Assembly (NCBI GenBank): GCA_004352715.1
Contig: SCFE01000006.1
Location: 1,467,628 to 1,531,627 of the forward strand
Direction of reading: 5' to 3'
From: Hofstenia miamia
Lineage: Eukaryota; Xenacoelomorpha; Acoela
Length of the DNA: 64,000 bases
Made by a program: the position numbers and the translations under genes
In this document: positions 35,501 through 50,500 of the stretch, piece after piece
How the letters are laid out: the number at the start of each line of letters is the position of its first letter
Position numbering within the stretch: position 1 is the stretch's first letter
The notes under the pieces: model-generated
Database searches by the model: none
The model's input: only the letters and a program-made list of their open reading frames with translations
Told to the model about the DNA's origin: nothing

Positions 35501-38500
35501 GTTTAATTTAACAAGATTGATTTAAAAAGCCTTGAGTATTTTTTAATACAAGCTGCAAAGCAAACTTATAATAGCTACATTTTTCCAATATACAGTTTTT
35601 CATGATTTGATGCAAATTTTTATCTTGCAAATTTAATTTAATTTTGGCTTGACGCGCAACCGACACGAATATTTTTTAGGCCGGTCTCGCTTCCATGCCT
35701 GGTATTGCATAGTTGGACTGGGTTAGAAACGTGTCCCACTTGCTGCACTGGCATAGAAATATACTGTGAAACGCGCATTTTCATTTTAACTTAAAAAATT
35801 ATTTTACAGAAAAAATTTTATGCAAATTCATTTTAAATTTCTTTTACAGGTTTTACATTTCTTCGCCACGTAGTAAAAGGACTGTTAAGTTTAATCGGTC
35901 GGACTTGAAATCGACTAGGGTTTGATAATCAATTAATCATTTTCCATTATCTTCGATAAAATTTAAAATAATCAATGGGATTTATTGTAACGAGTCCAGT
36001 AATAATTTTATTGGATAGTGATATAGTGGAAAACTAGTATCTCTTATTAGCAATTTTATTCATTTTATATAATGATTAACTTTTAATACGATTGTTTTCT
36101 CATCAAATTGACATAAGCTCTAATTGGTTTTATTTTTTTTGATATGATTTCATTAAATCAACTAATTTTAAAGGAAAGTCGCTGAATATTTGAGACATTA
36201 TTTAGTCCATAGAGAAGTTTAAATTTGTTAAACTTAGATAACATCAAGGCATGATTTAGGGATCTTCTAAATGCGCTCCAGATAGTTTAAGCAGTTTACG
36301 ATTTGAAAAAACTTAACAAATCAATATAATTTTGAAATTGCAGAAAAAACTTGAAACGTTAAGTGGTTTTAACACAATAATTCGCATTGCTTACAACTGT
36401 TTTCTATTAAATGGCGTTACTAAGGTTATTTGAATTAATTAATAAAATTTATTCGCGATGTCTAGTTTGGTGTCTCTTGCTCATGTTTTTGAGGTTCGCA
36501 CTTTTCCCAATTTAAAGCGCTTAGATGCGATCCTGTAAAATCTAACGGCATTACTTTGAAAGTTGCTCACTATACTTTTGTTAGTGACTGCGCGGTTTTA
36601 CGATTTAATTAAAATCTGCTAATTCAGTTTGTTTAGAACTCTTGAGTTGGCTGGGTGCCTTCAATTAACAGATTCTGGATTTGTACCACTTTGTCGGGTG
36701 TGTAGTTTCTTTGAAGTATATTCTAAATACAATAGTGGATTTAATTTTGTTTCGCTAATTTAATTGTGTGGCAAGTTTTCAGTGTTTCCTTTCTTTATAC
36801 GGCAAAATCTTGTCTAGTTTACGTTCAAACTGCCACATAGTAACTAGATTATGAATTATCGATCTCTATTTTTCGAAAACAGTGTTGGCATTCAAATTCA
36901 AGCCTGTTTAACAGCTAGTTACATACATTGCTGACTATGTAAATAACAAATAATTTAAACGGCCATTGGTTTATATATTGTAACGTTAATTCGTGTTTAA
37001 GCTTGTAAAATCACAGATTATTGGAAGCCTGTAAAAATTAAATAACAAACGGAAATATACCATAAAGCATGTGAAAAAAGGAATAAATGCAATACATACA
37101 AACTACTATCTCAGAGTAAGGTGTTGGTATTTCTGTATCAACTCTTTTGGGATTTTAACAAAATCCATTTTGAAACCTGGAGTTTTTCTTTAACCCAATG
37201 TAACCCATTAATTTTCATTTTATTGTATATAATAAATAATATTGCATAAACAAATTATATCACACATACTCACTCAATGAAAAATGATAGAATTGCAAAA
37301 TAAAACGTTTAAATTTAATTAGTTGGCGGTTTACTATGTGATCCATGCAAGTAAGTGCAGCGCAAATAATACTACTGTCTATCATCTCTCTGATCAATAA
37401 CAAACTACAGCTTTGTAAAGCATGAGTAAAGTTATGGACCAGCTGCTATTCAGTTATTCAATATTCTACCATATTATATATCACTTCATTCAGTTGCCTA
37501 AAGAATACTTTGCAGAAAAAAAGCGGTAAGTACACTATTTGGGAATCTCTGGAAGAGTGACTGCCATTCTTCGCTTACTGCTGAATGCATAGGAGAAATG
37601 GAGTTTAATCATCGCTAGCAACCGAGAAAATATTTGAAAAATTCCGCAATGTAGTCACTATAAATATGTCTAAATTGATCAATTCGCTGTTGTAAGATGT
37701 AAAATGGCTCTATGATACGTTATGAAGTCAAATTGAAACATCAATTTACTACTTCAAATGCAAAAGAACAGTGTACAAGCACTCCACCTGTCTTCAAAAC
37801 GACATTTTTATACAGATTTTGCTAGTATAAAAATGATTTTTAAGAAATTGGATGATGATGTACCTCTTCTCATATATTTTTTATACATTTCGCCAACTAT
37901 TACAGTTGCCGAAAAGTGCCGAAATAGTTACAATAATTGATGTAAAAATAAGTAGATTCAAGACTTACTAGATATTTTTAACTTTGGTGAAAAATAACTT
38001 TTTTGCGGTTCCTAATCATCACAATCAACATGATAAATTAAATATGACAAGCATTTGTACTTCAAAAGTGGGATCGAATCATTAGTAAACGTTTACCTTG
38101 TGTCTTTTTCACACAGTAGTCAAAATTGGGTTCTTCCGTAAAAGTTTGTGGTATGCGTAATTGCTAGTACCTGTGGCCACCCTTGGCACACAGAGGTTTC
38201 ACTAGTGGTGAGTCTGATGAACAACGGGAACCCATAGGAATAGCTTCTGTCTTGAAAGGATTACCCCGGCTGCAATCATAACTGCCACCTCCGCATTTAC
38301 TAGTTACATCTGGTTCCACCTCTGTTCACCTTGTTGCTTAACATCGTCTTAGGTTCGGGATTTCGAATGCTGACAAAAGATAATATATGAAGCTACGAGT
38401 TTCGCAAATATCCCACTTTTGCTATTGCAGAGCAAACAAGATTTATCTCTGTGGTTTCTGCAGTGTCGGGGTTACTGCACAATGGATGACACCACGCTCT

Positions 38501-41500
38501 GGGTCCTTAACCCATAGAAGTGTGACAACTAAAGCCTGTTTAGACATCTGACACGTAAGTTGATTTATATTAAGTCTGATCAGCGGAGTGAAGCCAAAGG
38601 CCGAACTTCAGTTGAGGGTTTCGTCTCTCCCGCTTTGTTCAACCAAACTACTAATGGTGGTAACTTAGAGAGCTCTTGTTGCAATCAAACTGTACTTTGA
38701 TACAGAAATTCTGCCTCCCCTGCACGCAAGTACTTGTATTTGACGTATCCCATAGGCTAGAAGAAAGTTATCCCTGACATGACTGCGTTATGAGCCGCAC
38801 TCATAGTTCAGGGCCAATGGCAGTTTGCTATCCACCGCATAATAAACAGACAGGTTGCACAACCCTCACCGCCCTATGTGCTCATTACATTGTAGGCCCC
38901 TTCCTCTACTCTATTGGTTGCCATCCTCTGTATGTTAGGGTAACATAGTACATTATAGTACAGTGGCGCGCTCTCTAAGACTTACTATAACGGTTTGGGC
39001 GCACTGTGCTTTGAGTTCCCTTCTGCATAGTATTTCTTCATGTACCTGACTTGAGTTTAATTGGATGTTGTTGTGGTATAACAGTAGATAAATTTCAGCG
39101 TCTAGCTGCTGGCATGCCATTTTACTCCAGCCTTACGATGTAGTAATATTGAAACTGTTAAAAATGGCAAACGTATTGCTATTAACTGTAATGCACTTGG
39201 TATGTTCAAAGATACCTCAAACCCATTGAGGCGTACCGTTGTGCAAATCAGGGTCGCGGATTTAGAGCGAAAAAGAAAGAGGAGGCTTTCATCTACCATG
39301 AAAAAATTTCAAAAATCACCGGGCGATTTAAGGTTAAATTTAATTCTATCTCGGTTGGACGTTTTTTTCACTTTTAAAATCAGTCCTATTCATCAAAAAT
39401 CAGGGAAACTTAGCAGGACTATAGCTGATTATGGCTGAATATTACGATAACAAATTTCCATATTCTGTTGTTCTGGCGTCATAGGGTGGGCTGACGTCAG
39501 AAAATTGACGGTAATGCCAAAACGTTTGCAAAATGTGTTCCAAGACAACAACAAAGCAACTATTTGGAAGCGTGGTGTCGCATGACAAACTGAACTCATT
39601 GAGAAAGTAATGATTCGATGTCCTCCTGAATTTTGTTCTTAAGCGAATTTAGTGATGAGGATAGCGATAAAAATATTTGCTTTTTTTCTAAATTAAATTG
39701 GCATATCTAGAAAAAGAGTTGAAGTATGATTTTNTATTTGACGTATCCCATAGGCTAGAAGAAAGTTATCCCTGACATGACTGCGTTATGAGCCGCACTC
39801 ATAGTTCAGGGCCAATGGCAGTTTGCTATCCACCGCATAATAAACAGACAGGTTGCACAACCCTCACCGCCCTATGTGCTCATTACATTGTAGGCCCCTT
39901 CCTCTACTCTATTGGTTGCCATCCTCTGTATGTTAGGGTAACATAGTACATTATAGTACAGTGGCGCGCTCTCTAAGACTTACTATAACGGTTTGGGCGC
40001 ACTGTGCTTTGAGTTCCCTTCTGCATAGTATTTCTTCATGTACCTGACTTGAGTTTAATTGGATGTTGTTNAAATAGAGAGAATGCATTTAACAAATAAC
40101 CAGTGTAATGTTTGAAAAAATAAATAGACAGTTGTACAAAGAAATATTTTCAGCAAAAGAAATAAAACAAAATCGTTTTAAAATTTGCAAATGATGGCAA
40201 ACTCAATTTTCAAAATAAGAGAAGCATGCGTACTCACATGACATTATTGTTTGCAGGAACATATTTAACAACTTTAGCATTGTTTGTAGCAGATGTGTTT
40301 GACTGCTTGTCTCCACAACCAATTTGAGGGCGTTCATGGCTTTTGTACTCAGTCATCATCTCACCAACCGTATTCTCNGAGTTCCCTTCTGCATAGTATT
40401 TCTTCATGTACCTGACTTGAGTTTAATTGGATGTTGTTGTGGTATAACAGTAGATAAATTTCAGCGTCTAGCTGCTGGCATGCCATTTTACTCCAGCCTT
40501 ACGATGTAGTAATATTGAAACTGTTAAAAATGGCAAACGTATTGCTATTAACTGTAATGCACTTGGTATGTTCAAAGATACCTCAAACCCATTGAGGCGT
40601 ACCGTTGTGCAAATCAGGGTCGCGGATTTAGAGCGAAAAAGAAAGAGGAGGCTTTCATCTACCATGAAAAAATTTCAAAAATCACCGGGCGATTTAAGGT
40701 TAAATTTAATTCTATCTCGGTTGGACGTTTTTTTCACTTTTAAAATCAGTCCTATTCATCAAAAATCAGGGAAACTTAGCAGGACTATAGCTGATTATGG
40801 CTGAATATTACGATAACAAATTTCCATATTCTGTTGTTCTGGCGTCATAGGGTGGGCTGACGTCAGAAAATTGACGGTAATGCCAAAACGTTTGCAAAAT
40901 GTGTTCCAAGACAACAACAAAGCAACTATTTGGAAGCGTGGTGTCGCATGACAAACTGAACTCATTGAGAAAGTAATGATTCGATGTCCTCCTGAATTTT
41001 GTTCTTAAGCGAATTTAGTGATGAGGATAGCGATAAAAATATTTGCTTTTTTCTAAATTAAATTGGCATATCTAGAAAAAGAATTGAAGTATGATTTTTA
41101 TTTTTAGAGACTTACCTTGCTAACAATATTTTGGCAAAAGTTAAAAAATATCAGAGTTAGATTTTCTTTCAAATTGGAGATATAGTATTATTCCTCAAAG
41201 GAGGGGTTCCTTCATCAGCACTCCTTCCCGGGCGAGACATGCTTTATATATATAATTTATGAACAAAGAATTTCGTCTCAAAAGTTGAGAATATTTTATA
41301 GAATTTTATTGTGTTTAGAATTGCAATAAATTACAGAAGCTTGATTTGGATGAATGCACTGCAGTATGTCTTTACATTCTTGATTTTTAAATAACTTTTC
41401 GCTTAGATTACGGATGCTACTCTTCACAATTTAGCTCACAATTGCCACAATCTAAGAATTTTGGTAAGTACTTGTTAAAATATAATAGGTTGGAAGATTA

Positions 41501-44500
41501 TTCTATTCATTGGAAGAAACTGTCCATTAATAAAGGGAATTCGTATTTGATTCTGTAGGGATTTATGGATACAAATCTTTGTTAGATTTGTATTTGTGTA
41601 ATTCGGTTAAATCCTGTCAAACCTTACGTTATTTTTCAATTTTTGTGATTATTGAATTAATTATTTGAGTATTAGAGCTAACATTCGATTGGTGATGTTT
41701 TGCTCTGGACTCTCTTAATGAAGCCTTTTGATTATGAAAATGTCAGTTCCCTCTCCAAATCAACATACACCTTTGTCCTCTTCCCCCTGCTCGCCCTCTC
41801 ATATATCAGACTATGTTTAAACCACGAAATTAGTAGTAGTGTTATCTTGAAAATGAAAATGTAAGTGAAATGGCAAAAAATGTAATATATTTCACCAGAT
41901 AATTATTAATATTGTTTTTATCTGGTTTATCTGGATTTTGATGATATATAATTTTAAGTCTGCTGTTTGTCGCTGTTTTGGGCTCGTTCTCGTTATGGAC
42001 ACTGGCCTAGACTATTGATATTGGTGAAATACACTTTGATATTTTTACCAATTACAACGAAAATTCATTAACTGAATACATTTTTTGTAAGAAAAGCGCT
42101 TTCATCTAGAGATGGTGGAAATTAATCGAAGCATAAGCGACAGCGAACTAATCACCCAATTACAAGTGAAATGGCAGATTAACTTGCTTTGAATTCTGAA
42201 TGAAACAAAATTATTTATTATTTCGCCAGTTTAGCATGCTGGGAAATTTTACACACAAAGCTGTTGAACTTTTGTTATTAGTAAAATAGACGCCTATGAT
42301 TTAATATCCTTCGTCTTGAATTTGAATCCAAATTTTAAAATATGAAAATCGCGTTTTGCTACACCGGCCGTATAGCCCAAAAGAATTAATATGTTCTAAC
42401 AAATTTGTGTTAAATAGTTTTCTGGATCGAAATATAAGATCTCAGGTAGTTAATTATGCACGAGCCCATTTATTTGCTTTGTCTTAATCTAAATTTGCTT
42501 CAGTTACACGTTTGAACTCGAATAGAATTCTATTACGGAATTCACAGGACCTTAGTTTAAAATTACAAATTGTGCCCATAATTTGATTTTAATGTGATTG
42601 CCAAATATTGTAGTACGAAATCCGTTTGTATTAATTTGTACTTGTAAAACATAATTCTATGTAATATAGCTAAGAGTGTAGAGTTCGCAATCTCGGACTA
42701 ATTTTTTAGTCTAGTAATTAGAGTACTGGTATTCCAGAAATCCTTATAAATTACTATCCATGAGTGTCCAGCATATTAAATATACATAGCAGGTCAAATT
42801 GTTTTAAAATTGCCTCCTAGTATATTTTAAAATGAAAAATTGTTTAAAAATTATTTTTGAAGCACTAAGAAAGTTAAATTTTAGTTTTCACCCAGAATAC
42901 TGTTATTTTTTATAGTTTATATTATAATTTAAAAACAGGCAACCCTCAAACATTTGTGAGACCACATTACGGGTCGAGACCCGTAGGTTTGAAAAACACT
43001 GACCTAGTTTACAAATTTCTACTATGCAGTATGCAGATACTATAAATTTGGGGGGACATTATTGTATCAATGTTAGTCCTACTGACTAACTCAGTATGCA
43101 CTACATTTTAAAATATTGTTAACTATTCCATGCATTGTGGGCTTAATAATGCATTTTATATTTATAAGATTAATTCAATTTATACATTTTGTTGTTTCAA
43201 AAATGCAATTTTTCTGTCTGAGAATGCTTGAATTTTACATATTCGACATCAACGCAAGAAAAATATTCCTATTTGTTTTATCATTTGCACTTTAAATTTA
43301 GGTAATATAACAAAACAAAAAAACAAATTCACGGTATGCTTCGTAAGGCCATTACATTTACTTTTTAGCATGTAGGTTGTAAATATTGTGAGGTACACAT
43401 ACAAAATACCGCTATTGTAACTATATACAACTGTGCAAATTTAAAACCTGCTACAAAATACAAAAATATATCGTTAAATTTTATTTCATCAAAAGTTTTT
43501 GAAAGGCAAATTTGAGCATGTTTTCAATGATAAGATTTCTTGTAATTAGTATTCAACTAAATATTAAAAATATTGATTTTATTTTGACATTTTCAGAAGT
43601 TTGTGTTTAAATATCAATCCAAAATATTAAAAATATCGAGGTTTATTTAATAAGTATCAGATTGATATGATAATTCTAGAAACATCATGGTATGACCATT
43701 CCCCGATTTTGTGTTTAACTATTTTTTAGTTTAAGTTTGCTATTCATATTTGAGATAAATTTATAATTCTTGTTTAAATTGAGTTTTTCTTCCATCTTAT
43801 ATGCGAGTTTTCAGCTGCCTATTAAAAAAGCATTAAGACTGTTTGAGATCATTTTTTGAGTAACCTGAAACAGATGCATTTGATTCACAAAATTTATATC
43901 AGCGACTGTTTATTTGGAATAAAGTTATTCGATGACATTCGGTGTTTGTTCAAGATATTCATAATGCTGATTTAGTCCCCATGTCTAAGACCTTTTGAGC
44001 TTATTTCACAAAGATCAAATGTCCCATTGTTATTTAGTGTAAATGCTTTCGGCAAATTGTCGCATTATTATTGTTCATCGTTTTGTATTCAGTATTAGAT
44101 TTCATATAAAATGCTAACTAATGCTGCAATTATTTATCAGCTAGAATAAATTGCAATTCGTCTCTTAAGTAATTTATATTAAATCCATTAATATTTTAAA
44201 AATTACAGACGTTTTCTTATCCTTTTCAATAAATTACATTTTGTAGGACTCAGTAGACAGATCTCTTTATTTTTCAATAAGTACACTTTTATTTAGATGG
44301 AATATAGCTGCTATATTTGAAAATTATTCTAAAAGTCTCCATAGCAATTATACAGAACAGATACATCAAAATAGAACCATTTAATAGAATAACGTGCAAT
44401 TCTCAAGCATTTTTTCACACTTATGAATGACCACTGGGCAAGTGCGCTTTACAAAATCCCGTATTGTTATGTAAACTTTATTTGGTAAAGATTTCGCCCT

Positions 44501-47500
44501 TCAGTTTTCTTGTCATCTTTGGAAAACTAAATACGGTTGTCTTTTCCTTCGCTAAGCAATTTCCTAAATTGCATTTAAATTTGAATACAAACATAAAAAT
44601 TTTTCAAAATAAAGCGCATATTATTAAGTTAAGTGCATTCTTATTTAAGAAACTAATGAAGTCTTACCTTAAGCCGAACAATTTCTAACCTTTTAAATCA
44701 ACTGCATGCACAGTTAAAATACGACTGCACACAGACCTGTGAGCGGATTATTCTAATCCGCTAATTACTATGTTAGCAATTTTAAACACCACCGTGTTCT
44801 TCTCAGTAACCAAAACAGTAAAATTATTTTGCTCCCAACAATAGACCACATTTAAGAAAACAATTTCTACGTTTTTGGTAATGGACACTCTTTTTTCTTT
44901 CATACTCAGATATTTTATTGGGTGATTTGACGAGTATATTGTGATGGTTTATATACAGTGTGTATCAGAAGTAACGGTCGAACTTTTTAAGAAAAATACA
45001 TTTACTTTAAGTAAATATTGTATTGATGAAACCAATAACATTAGAACAAACAGTCATGTTTAAACATAAAAATAAGATGGGTTAGTATATTATTGTCGTT
45101 TATTTTCAAAATAACCTCCATCGGCATTCATACACTGTTGAAATCGTCCACTTCGTGACAGACAATGTTGTAGCACAATTCTTTATCAAAAGTTTCAAAT
45201 GCCTGTCTTGTTAACATTTTTAAATGGTTCAGACTGGATTTGATTTTTATAACCAATTTGCTTTACAATTCCCCACACTGAAAAAGCGATTGGTGATAAA
45301 TCTGGGCCATGTGGTGGCCGCTCAACTGGACTACGTCTACCGATCCACCGATCCATCCAGGCGTTCGCCAACATTATTAGCGTAATGTGGAGGAGCTCCG
45401 GTCTGCTGCCACCACATATCAAATTGACCCCTTTCTCGATTATATTGTTTTATTTGAGGAAAAGCATCTGAATTGAGCATATTCAAATAAGTTTCACCAT
45501 TGGCAGTTTTTGGAGAAAAGTATCGACAAATTATGTTTGTAGGACAAATACCGGCACAAACATGAACTCCTGGGCAGTTTACTGATCCTTCAAAAACTTC
45601 GTGTGGGTTGTCGACACAGTAATACACGCAATTATGTCGGTTGATTTGCCCATTCATTTTGAAAATTGCTTCATCTGTCTATGACATTAAAGTTGTAATT
45701 GAACAGTTCACCAAACCTTTTACAAAACTCTTATCGCCTGTCGAAATCGTCATCATTTAATTGTTGAAGTAATTGTGTTCTCCAAACCTTTAACCCTAGT
45801 TTTTTTATTATTCGCTGAACAGAAGCGAATACTATATCGAGTTCTTTTGAGAGATTACGCAAAGAATTTCTTGGTTGCTGTTTTAACACTTCATTGACTA
45901 TCAGCCGGTTTTCTTCTATATTTACTGATGGTGGACGTCCAGGTTAAGCCATATCAGCAACGCTACCAGTTTCCTCAAAGTTATTGACGATCTCTTTCAC
46001 TGTATGCCATCTAATTGAATCTCCGTATTCTTCATAAAATTTCTTGATGCAAAATATTCGTTGTTGTAGATTTTCTTTTAACCACTCTATCTAAATAATG
46101 CTATCCAAATTAATGAAATAAATTTATACTTAAGTGTCTTTTAGGTTCATAGAAATTTCAATGAAATAAATCTTTCACGTTCATAGATGTTTTTTAAATT
46201 CAATCAATAATTGCAATTTAATTGTAATATATTCTTTCTTTAAGTTCGACGGTTAATTTTGATATCGATTTATTAAGTTTTTCATACCATCTTTCATTAT
46301 TTTAAATTTTGCATACATTTCTCCTCTAAAGCTTAAAAGTTTGTTAGAATAATATATATATATATGGATTTTGAAAGATGCTCATGGTATTTTTAGTAAT
46401 TCCTGTTCGCCCAAGTTAACCTGGCTCTCCAACTTTGATGAAAAATTTTTAGTTCGTCTTACGATTCCCTATTTATATCAAATTGTAGGAACAATGCAAA
46501 AACATTTTCTGCGCATTCCAGCTTCCTCCTATTTTACGCAATGAATGAATTGATTGGTGTTTATTTTAGACGTAATTTAATTACAGCGTTTTATGATGTC
46601 TAAATTCCACATATGTGCTTTGAATCATACGTTTAATAGTTAGTTAAATTCCTTATCCTACCTTCTGATTTTTATCTATATCAAATATTAATGTATTAAT
46701 TTTCAATAGTACACCAAGGATATTTTTGTTGTAGCCATGTGGAACATCCTTCGAAATATTTAATTCTCATTCATTTTCTTCATAATTCATTCGCATTTTT
46801 CAATCATTTTTTAAATTATTTCATATCAGTAGAATACGTAACAGGCTTGGTGTCACTATAAATTCCTAAAAATAGTTCGCTAATTGGAAAGAGTAGATTC
46901 AATATCAAATTTTGGATTAGCACAATAGTTGTTTGCTTAGCGCTACGGTAAATGACATAATAGCTATGAAAGTAAAGAGAATTTCTCTCATTTTCATTGT
47001 CTTATTTGCCAAATGATATTAAAATTATTTTTAGTTTTAAAATTAACTTATAATTGTTTGTACAAAATTTTACAGGCGAATTTTGAATGATCAATTCGCT
47101 TGTAGCAACTTTCATTCTATGAACAGCTGAAATATATATTGTGCTATGCACTATTGTTATTTGAAATTTAGTTAGATTTTGGAATTAATAAAATATTTTG
47201 AAGGATTGCAATCATATTATATCCAAATACAGTGTCATGGATAAATGAGAGGCTATGCGGCTGCCCCCTCGGCAGGTTTTAAACTATATTTCTTTCTGTT
47301 AAATTAATATCTTGTAAACAATTAATAAATATAAAATATTAATGCTGTTAAACCTATTTTTTTCAAAATATTTAGAGCTTCTGGGGCTTTGCTCCATTTT
47401 TGGTGACTCAACTTCATCATGACTGAGATTTCCCTTCTTCAGTAAATCCTGCGTACGCCCCTGTTCCAATGTTAATAAACATTTACTCAATGCGGAGTTT

Positions 47501-50500
47501 TGAGAACAATTATGTCAATATAATGATTTATTACACTGTTGAAGACATGTGCTTGAGTGTTGTACAATGTTCACTTCCTAGAAACCTTATCTGAAATTGT
47601 TTATGTAGAAAATTTATCCAATGTCAGATGGGCATCTACGAGATTTCACCAGTAAATAAGTGCATCGACAAACTAAGGTGGCTGGAAGGATATTTTGAGG
47701 AATTGGCGCATTCCTAACTCTGATGCTATAGGCAGTGACCTTAGCAAAAATTGCCTAGACCCTTGTAGTCATCTTAAATCTCTATTGTTTCCTTCTGTTG
47801 TTGTTATTTATCAAAATATAGTTTATTGAAATTCTACATTAAAAATCCATATTTGTATAATTATTTGTGTTGCTAGAATAATTAACGCATCGTTCTTGAT
47901 TTCTCATGCCAGGATTGTGTATGTTTTCAAAGAAGTGTAATATTTGGTAGTTTGCTGAGAATCATTCATTGTATATGTATTAGTAGGTTGATGTTTTGAA
48001 GAGGTTGATTTGTTTTTAGTATACATTATTTAATTTTTCTTAAACGTTCGAAAAGCATAAAATAAATTTCGCTCAATTTATATGGAAATCATGAAATGCT
48101 GCTATTAAGTTTTGTATAGGAATATAATATCAATAATTTGTTACTCTAGTAGATTGGAAAGATATTTACAAAACGATATTTATATAGCTGCAAATGTTTT
48201 TGACTACGTATAGGAGACTATCCAAAATTATTTTTCACTCTTTAATTGTCTGCAGGTGGATTAATATTTAATGATATAATCAATATCTCCATTTTCAGTT
48301 TTGATTAATTACCAATTTATTAAGTACATGATGCAATGAAATTGACACGTAAACACATTTTTATAAGGAGGCGGAGCTTGTGTGTGATAACTTACATCAG
48401 TTGAGTTAAATTTGCATCCTATTAAATGTATAGCTCAATTCAAACTAACCATGCAATCAAATTGCGACTGTATTGAGTTTTGTGGTTGCGACCAGAGATT
48501 GACATAATTCGAAAATTTGTGTCATTTATTTCATCTTTGTAAAAACATTTCTGTATGCTAGGTCATTGTTGGGGTGTTAGAAATTTAGAATAAAAATCCA
48601 AAACTGAAATTGACATATCTCAATTAAATTTAGGGGTAATATAAAAAACTAGAACAAAATTTATGAAGTACTCCGTCAATGACCATCTCCGATCAAGACT
48701 GAGTCATGCATTCTTAATTTGAGTTTAGAAAATTCGTCCCTGCCGTAATTAAAAATTATTTCTTATCGAAATTTAACAAGCAGTCAATGATACGCAAAAT
48801 GGAATAGGCGATAGCGATGTTCTAGTGTGGTTAAATGACTAACAGGAATATAAAATAACGTTGGTTTAAATAAGCAGAATCTGCCCACAGGCAGCCACAT
48901 TCAAAATTACGCCGATGATATATTAAGCATTACAATAGTTCTGAATGATAGAATCAGTATCACTACTGAATATGATAATATCAAAGAATGGAGCAACTCA
49001 AACAAACTTACCTTATCAGCCAAAAAATGTAAGCAATTGGTCTTCGGGAAATGTTATCTTCCACTTCCAGATGACTTGGATGTCGTAACAGGCGAAAAAT
49101 CCTGATTGTAATCATCTCAAATGACCTAAAGTGTGATGAACACGTGAACGAGATACCGAAAAAAGCATTACAGCGGCTTTCTATTCTACGCCAGTGCTCA
49201 ACCCTTCACAGATTCTAAAACATTACAGACAGTTTTTGAGTCACTGATACTCTCGATCCTAGATTGCGCTAGCTTCTCCAGTGATGATTCCATACAAATT
49301 CGGTATTTGCAAAGGCATCCAAGCAAAATCCAAGACGTTTGATATACCCAGAATACGCACTCAACGAGCCAATCAATTCATTCTATTTTTAACAAGATAT
49401 TGCAATAAATGACTCATCATGCAGTTAATTTTTCAGTGTAATTTAATTTATCGTTTCTGTAGATTATACTTTTTAAAAATCTCTCTCTATGGATGTTCGT
49501 GCCGTCTAAAAAGGTTTGATTAGTTTATAATTGACATAACGGTACATTCGACGGTTTAAATCACAGTTTAAAAAGGTATCTCCTTAGAAACTGCCCAACA
49601 TCCGTAGTGCAGTAGTAAATCCCAAGTTACAACGTCCTCGACAACTTTTTAATGATTATGGCACGAGAATCGGTGGAAGTACAAATGAGGTTAAGGGGTA
49701 TTTCATTAACGGTGTGCAGAACTTTATTTTAGAAGCTTTGAAACTTTGTGTGAAAATTTGAACGAAATTGATAAACAGGTTAAGCAGTTATTTAACAGTA
49801 TGATTTTACTATTATTTGGTAGTTATTTATTTATAAAACGTGTTAAAGTATAGTGTTTATTTTGTTTTGACCTCCAAGTATCATTTCAGGAAGAAGTTAC
49901 TTCTAGACGAAGAGATTAGAAAGTGTTACCTTGACCCATTATCTTCCATAATTTATTTATCTACTTTTTGTGAAAACTGTCTTTTAACATACTGCAAACA
50001 CACTAGAAAAATCAAACTTTCAATTTGGAAGTAAATAATCAAGATATGGTGTTATCCCATGTAAAATAGTTGTGATGATATAATGTTCTCGCAATAATCC
50101 TGAAATCTAGTATTTTTAATAACTTATTCAAAATGGATTAATGTCATTTGAGCCAAATGAATTTATACGCTTGTTCGTATATTCTATAGCATATTTCACA
50201 CTTTCTTTTATCATGAGCGGTGGGTTGTGTACTGTTGTTTCAGAAAAAGTTTAAAATACTTCATGTTCAAATGATTCTTATCTTTACTGTTGTTGTGAAT
50301 TATTATCCAGGGTGGCCCAGAAGTAATAAACTGTTTATTACCGAAAATCCAGGACACAATTAATCATAAAAAGTTTATTAAAATTCAAAATCTGCCGTTC
50401 AGCAGACAATCTTCAAGAGAAAGCCTGTGATTGCATGATAATTGAATTGGAAATTCTCCGTTGATTTCAATAGGTGTGAACGGAGTGAAAACAGCCACTT

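Larger units (their letters stand above)
31482..36636 (+). other. FBXL intron 8
   Basis: 5.2 kb. It holds a hAT-like candidate at 32010-32407 and a piggyBac-type MITE at 33288-33810. A GC-richer patch at 31780-31850 has no recognised identity. Confidence 0.7.
36698..41318 (+). other. FBXL intron 9, with assembly duplications
   Basis: Printed length is 4.6 kb, but 39735-41099 mostly repeats earlier sequence, so the true length is nearer 3.3 kb. The block 38100-39030 is richer in GC than the rest of the intron and may be an old repeat. Confidence 0.75.

Noticed and set aside
39202-39438. 78-codon frame duplicated at 40568-40804 as a conserved gene pair
   Set aside because: The second copy belongs to a redundant contig, so identity reflects assembly overlap, not conservation.
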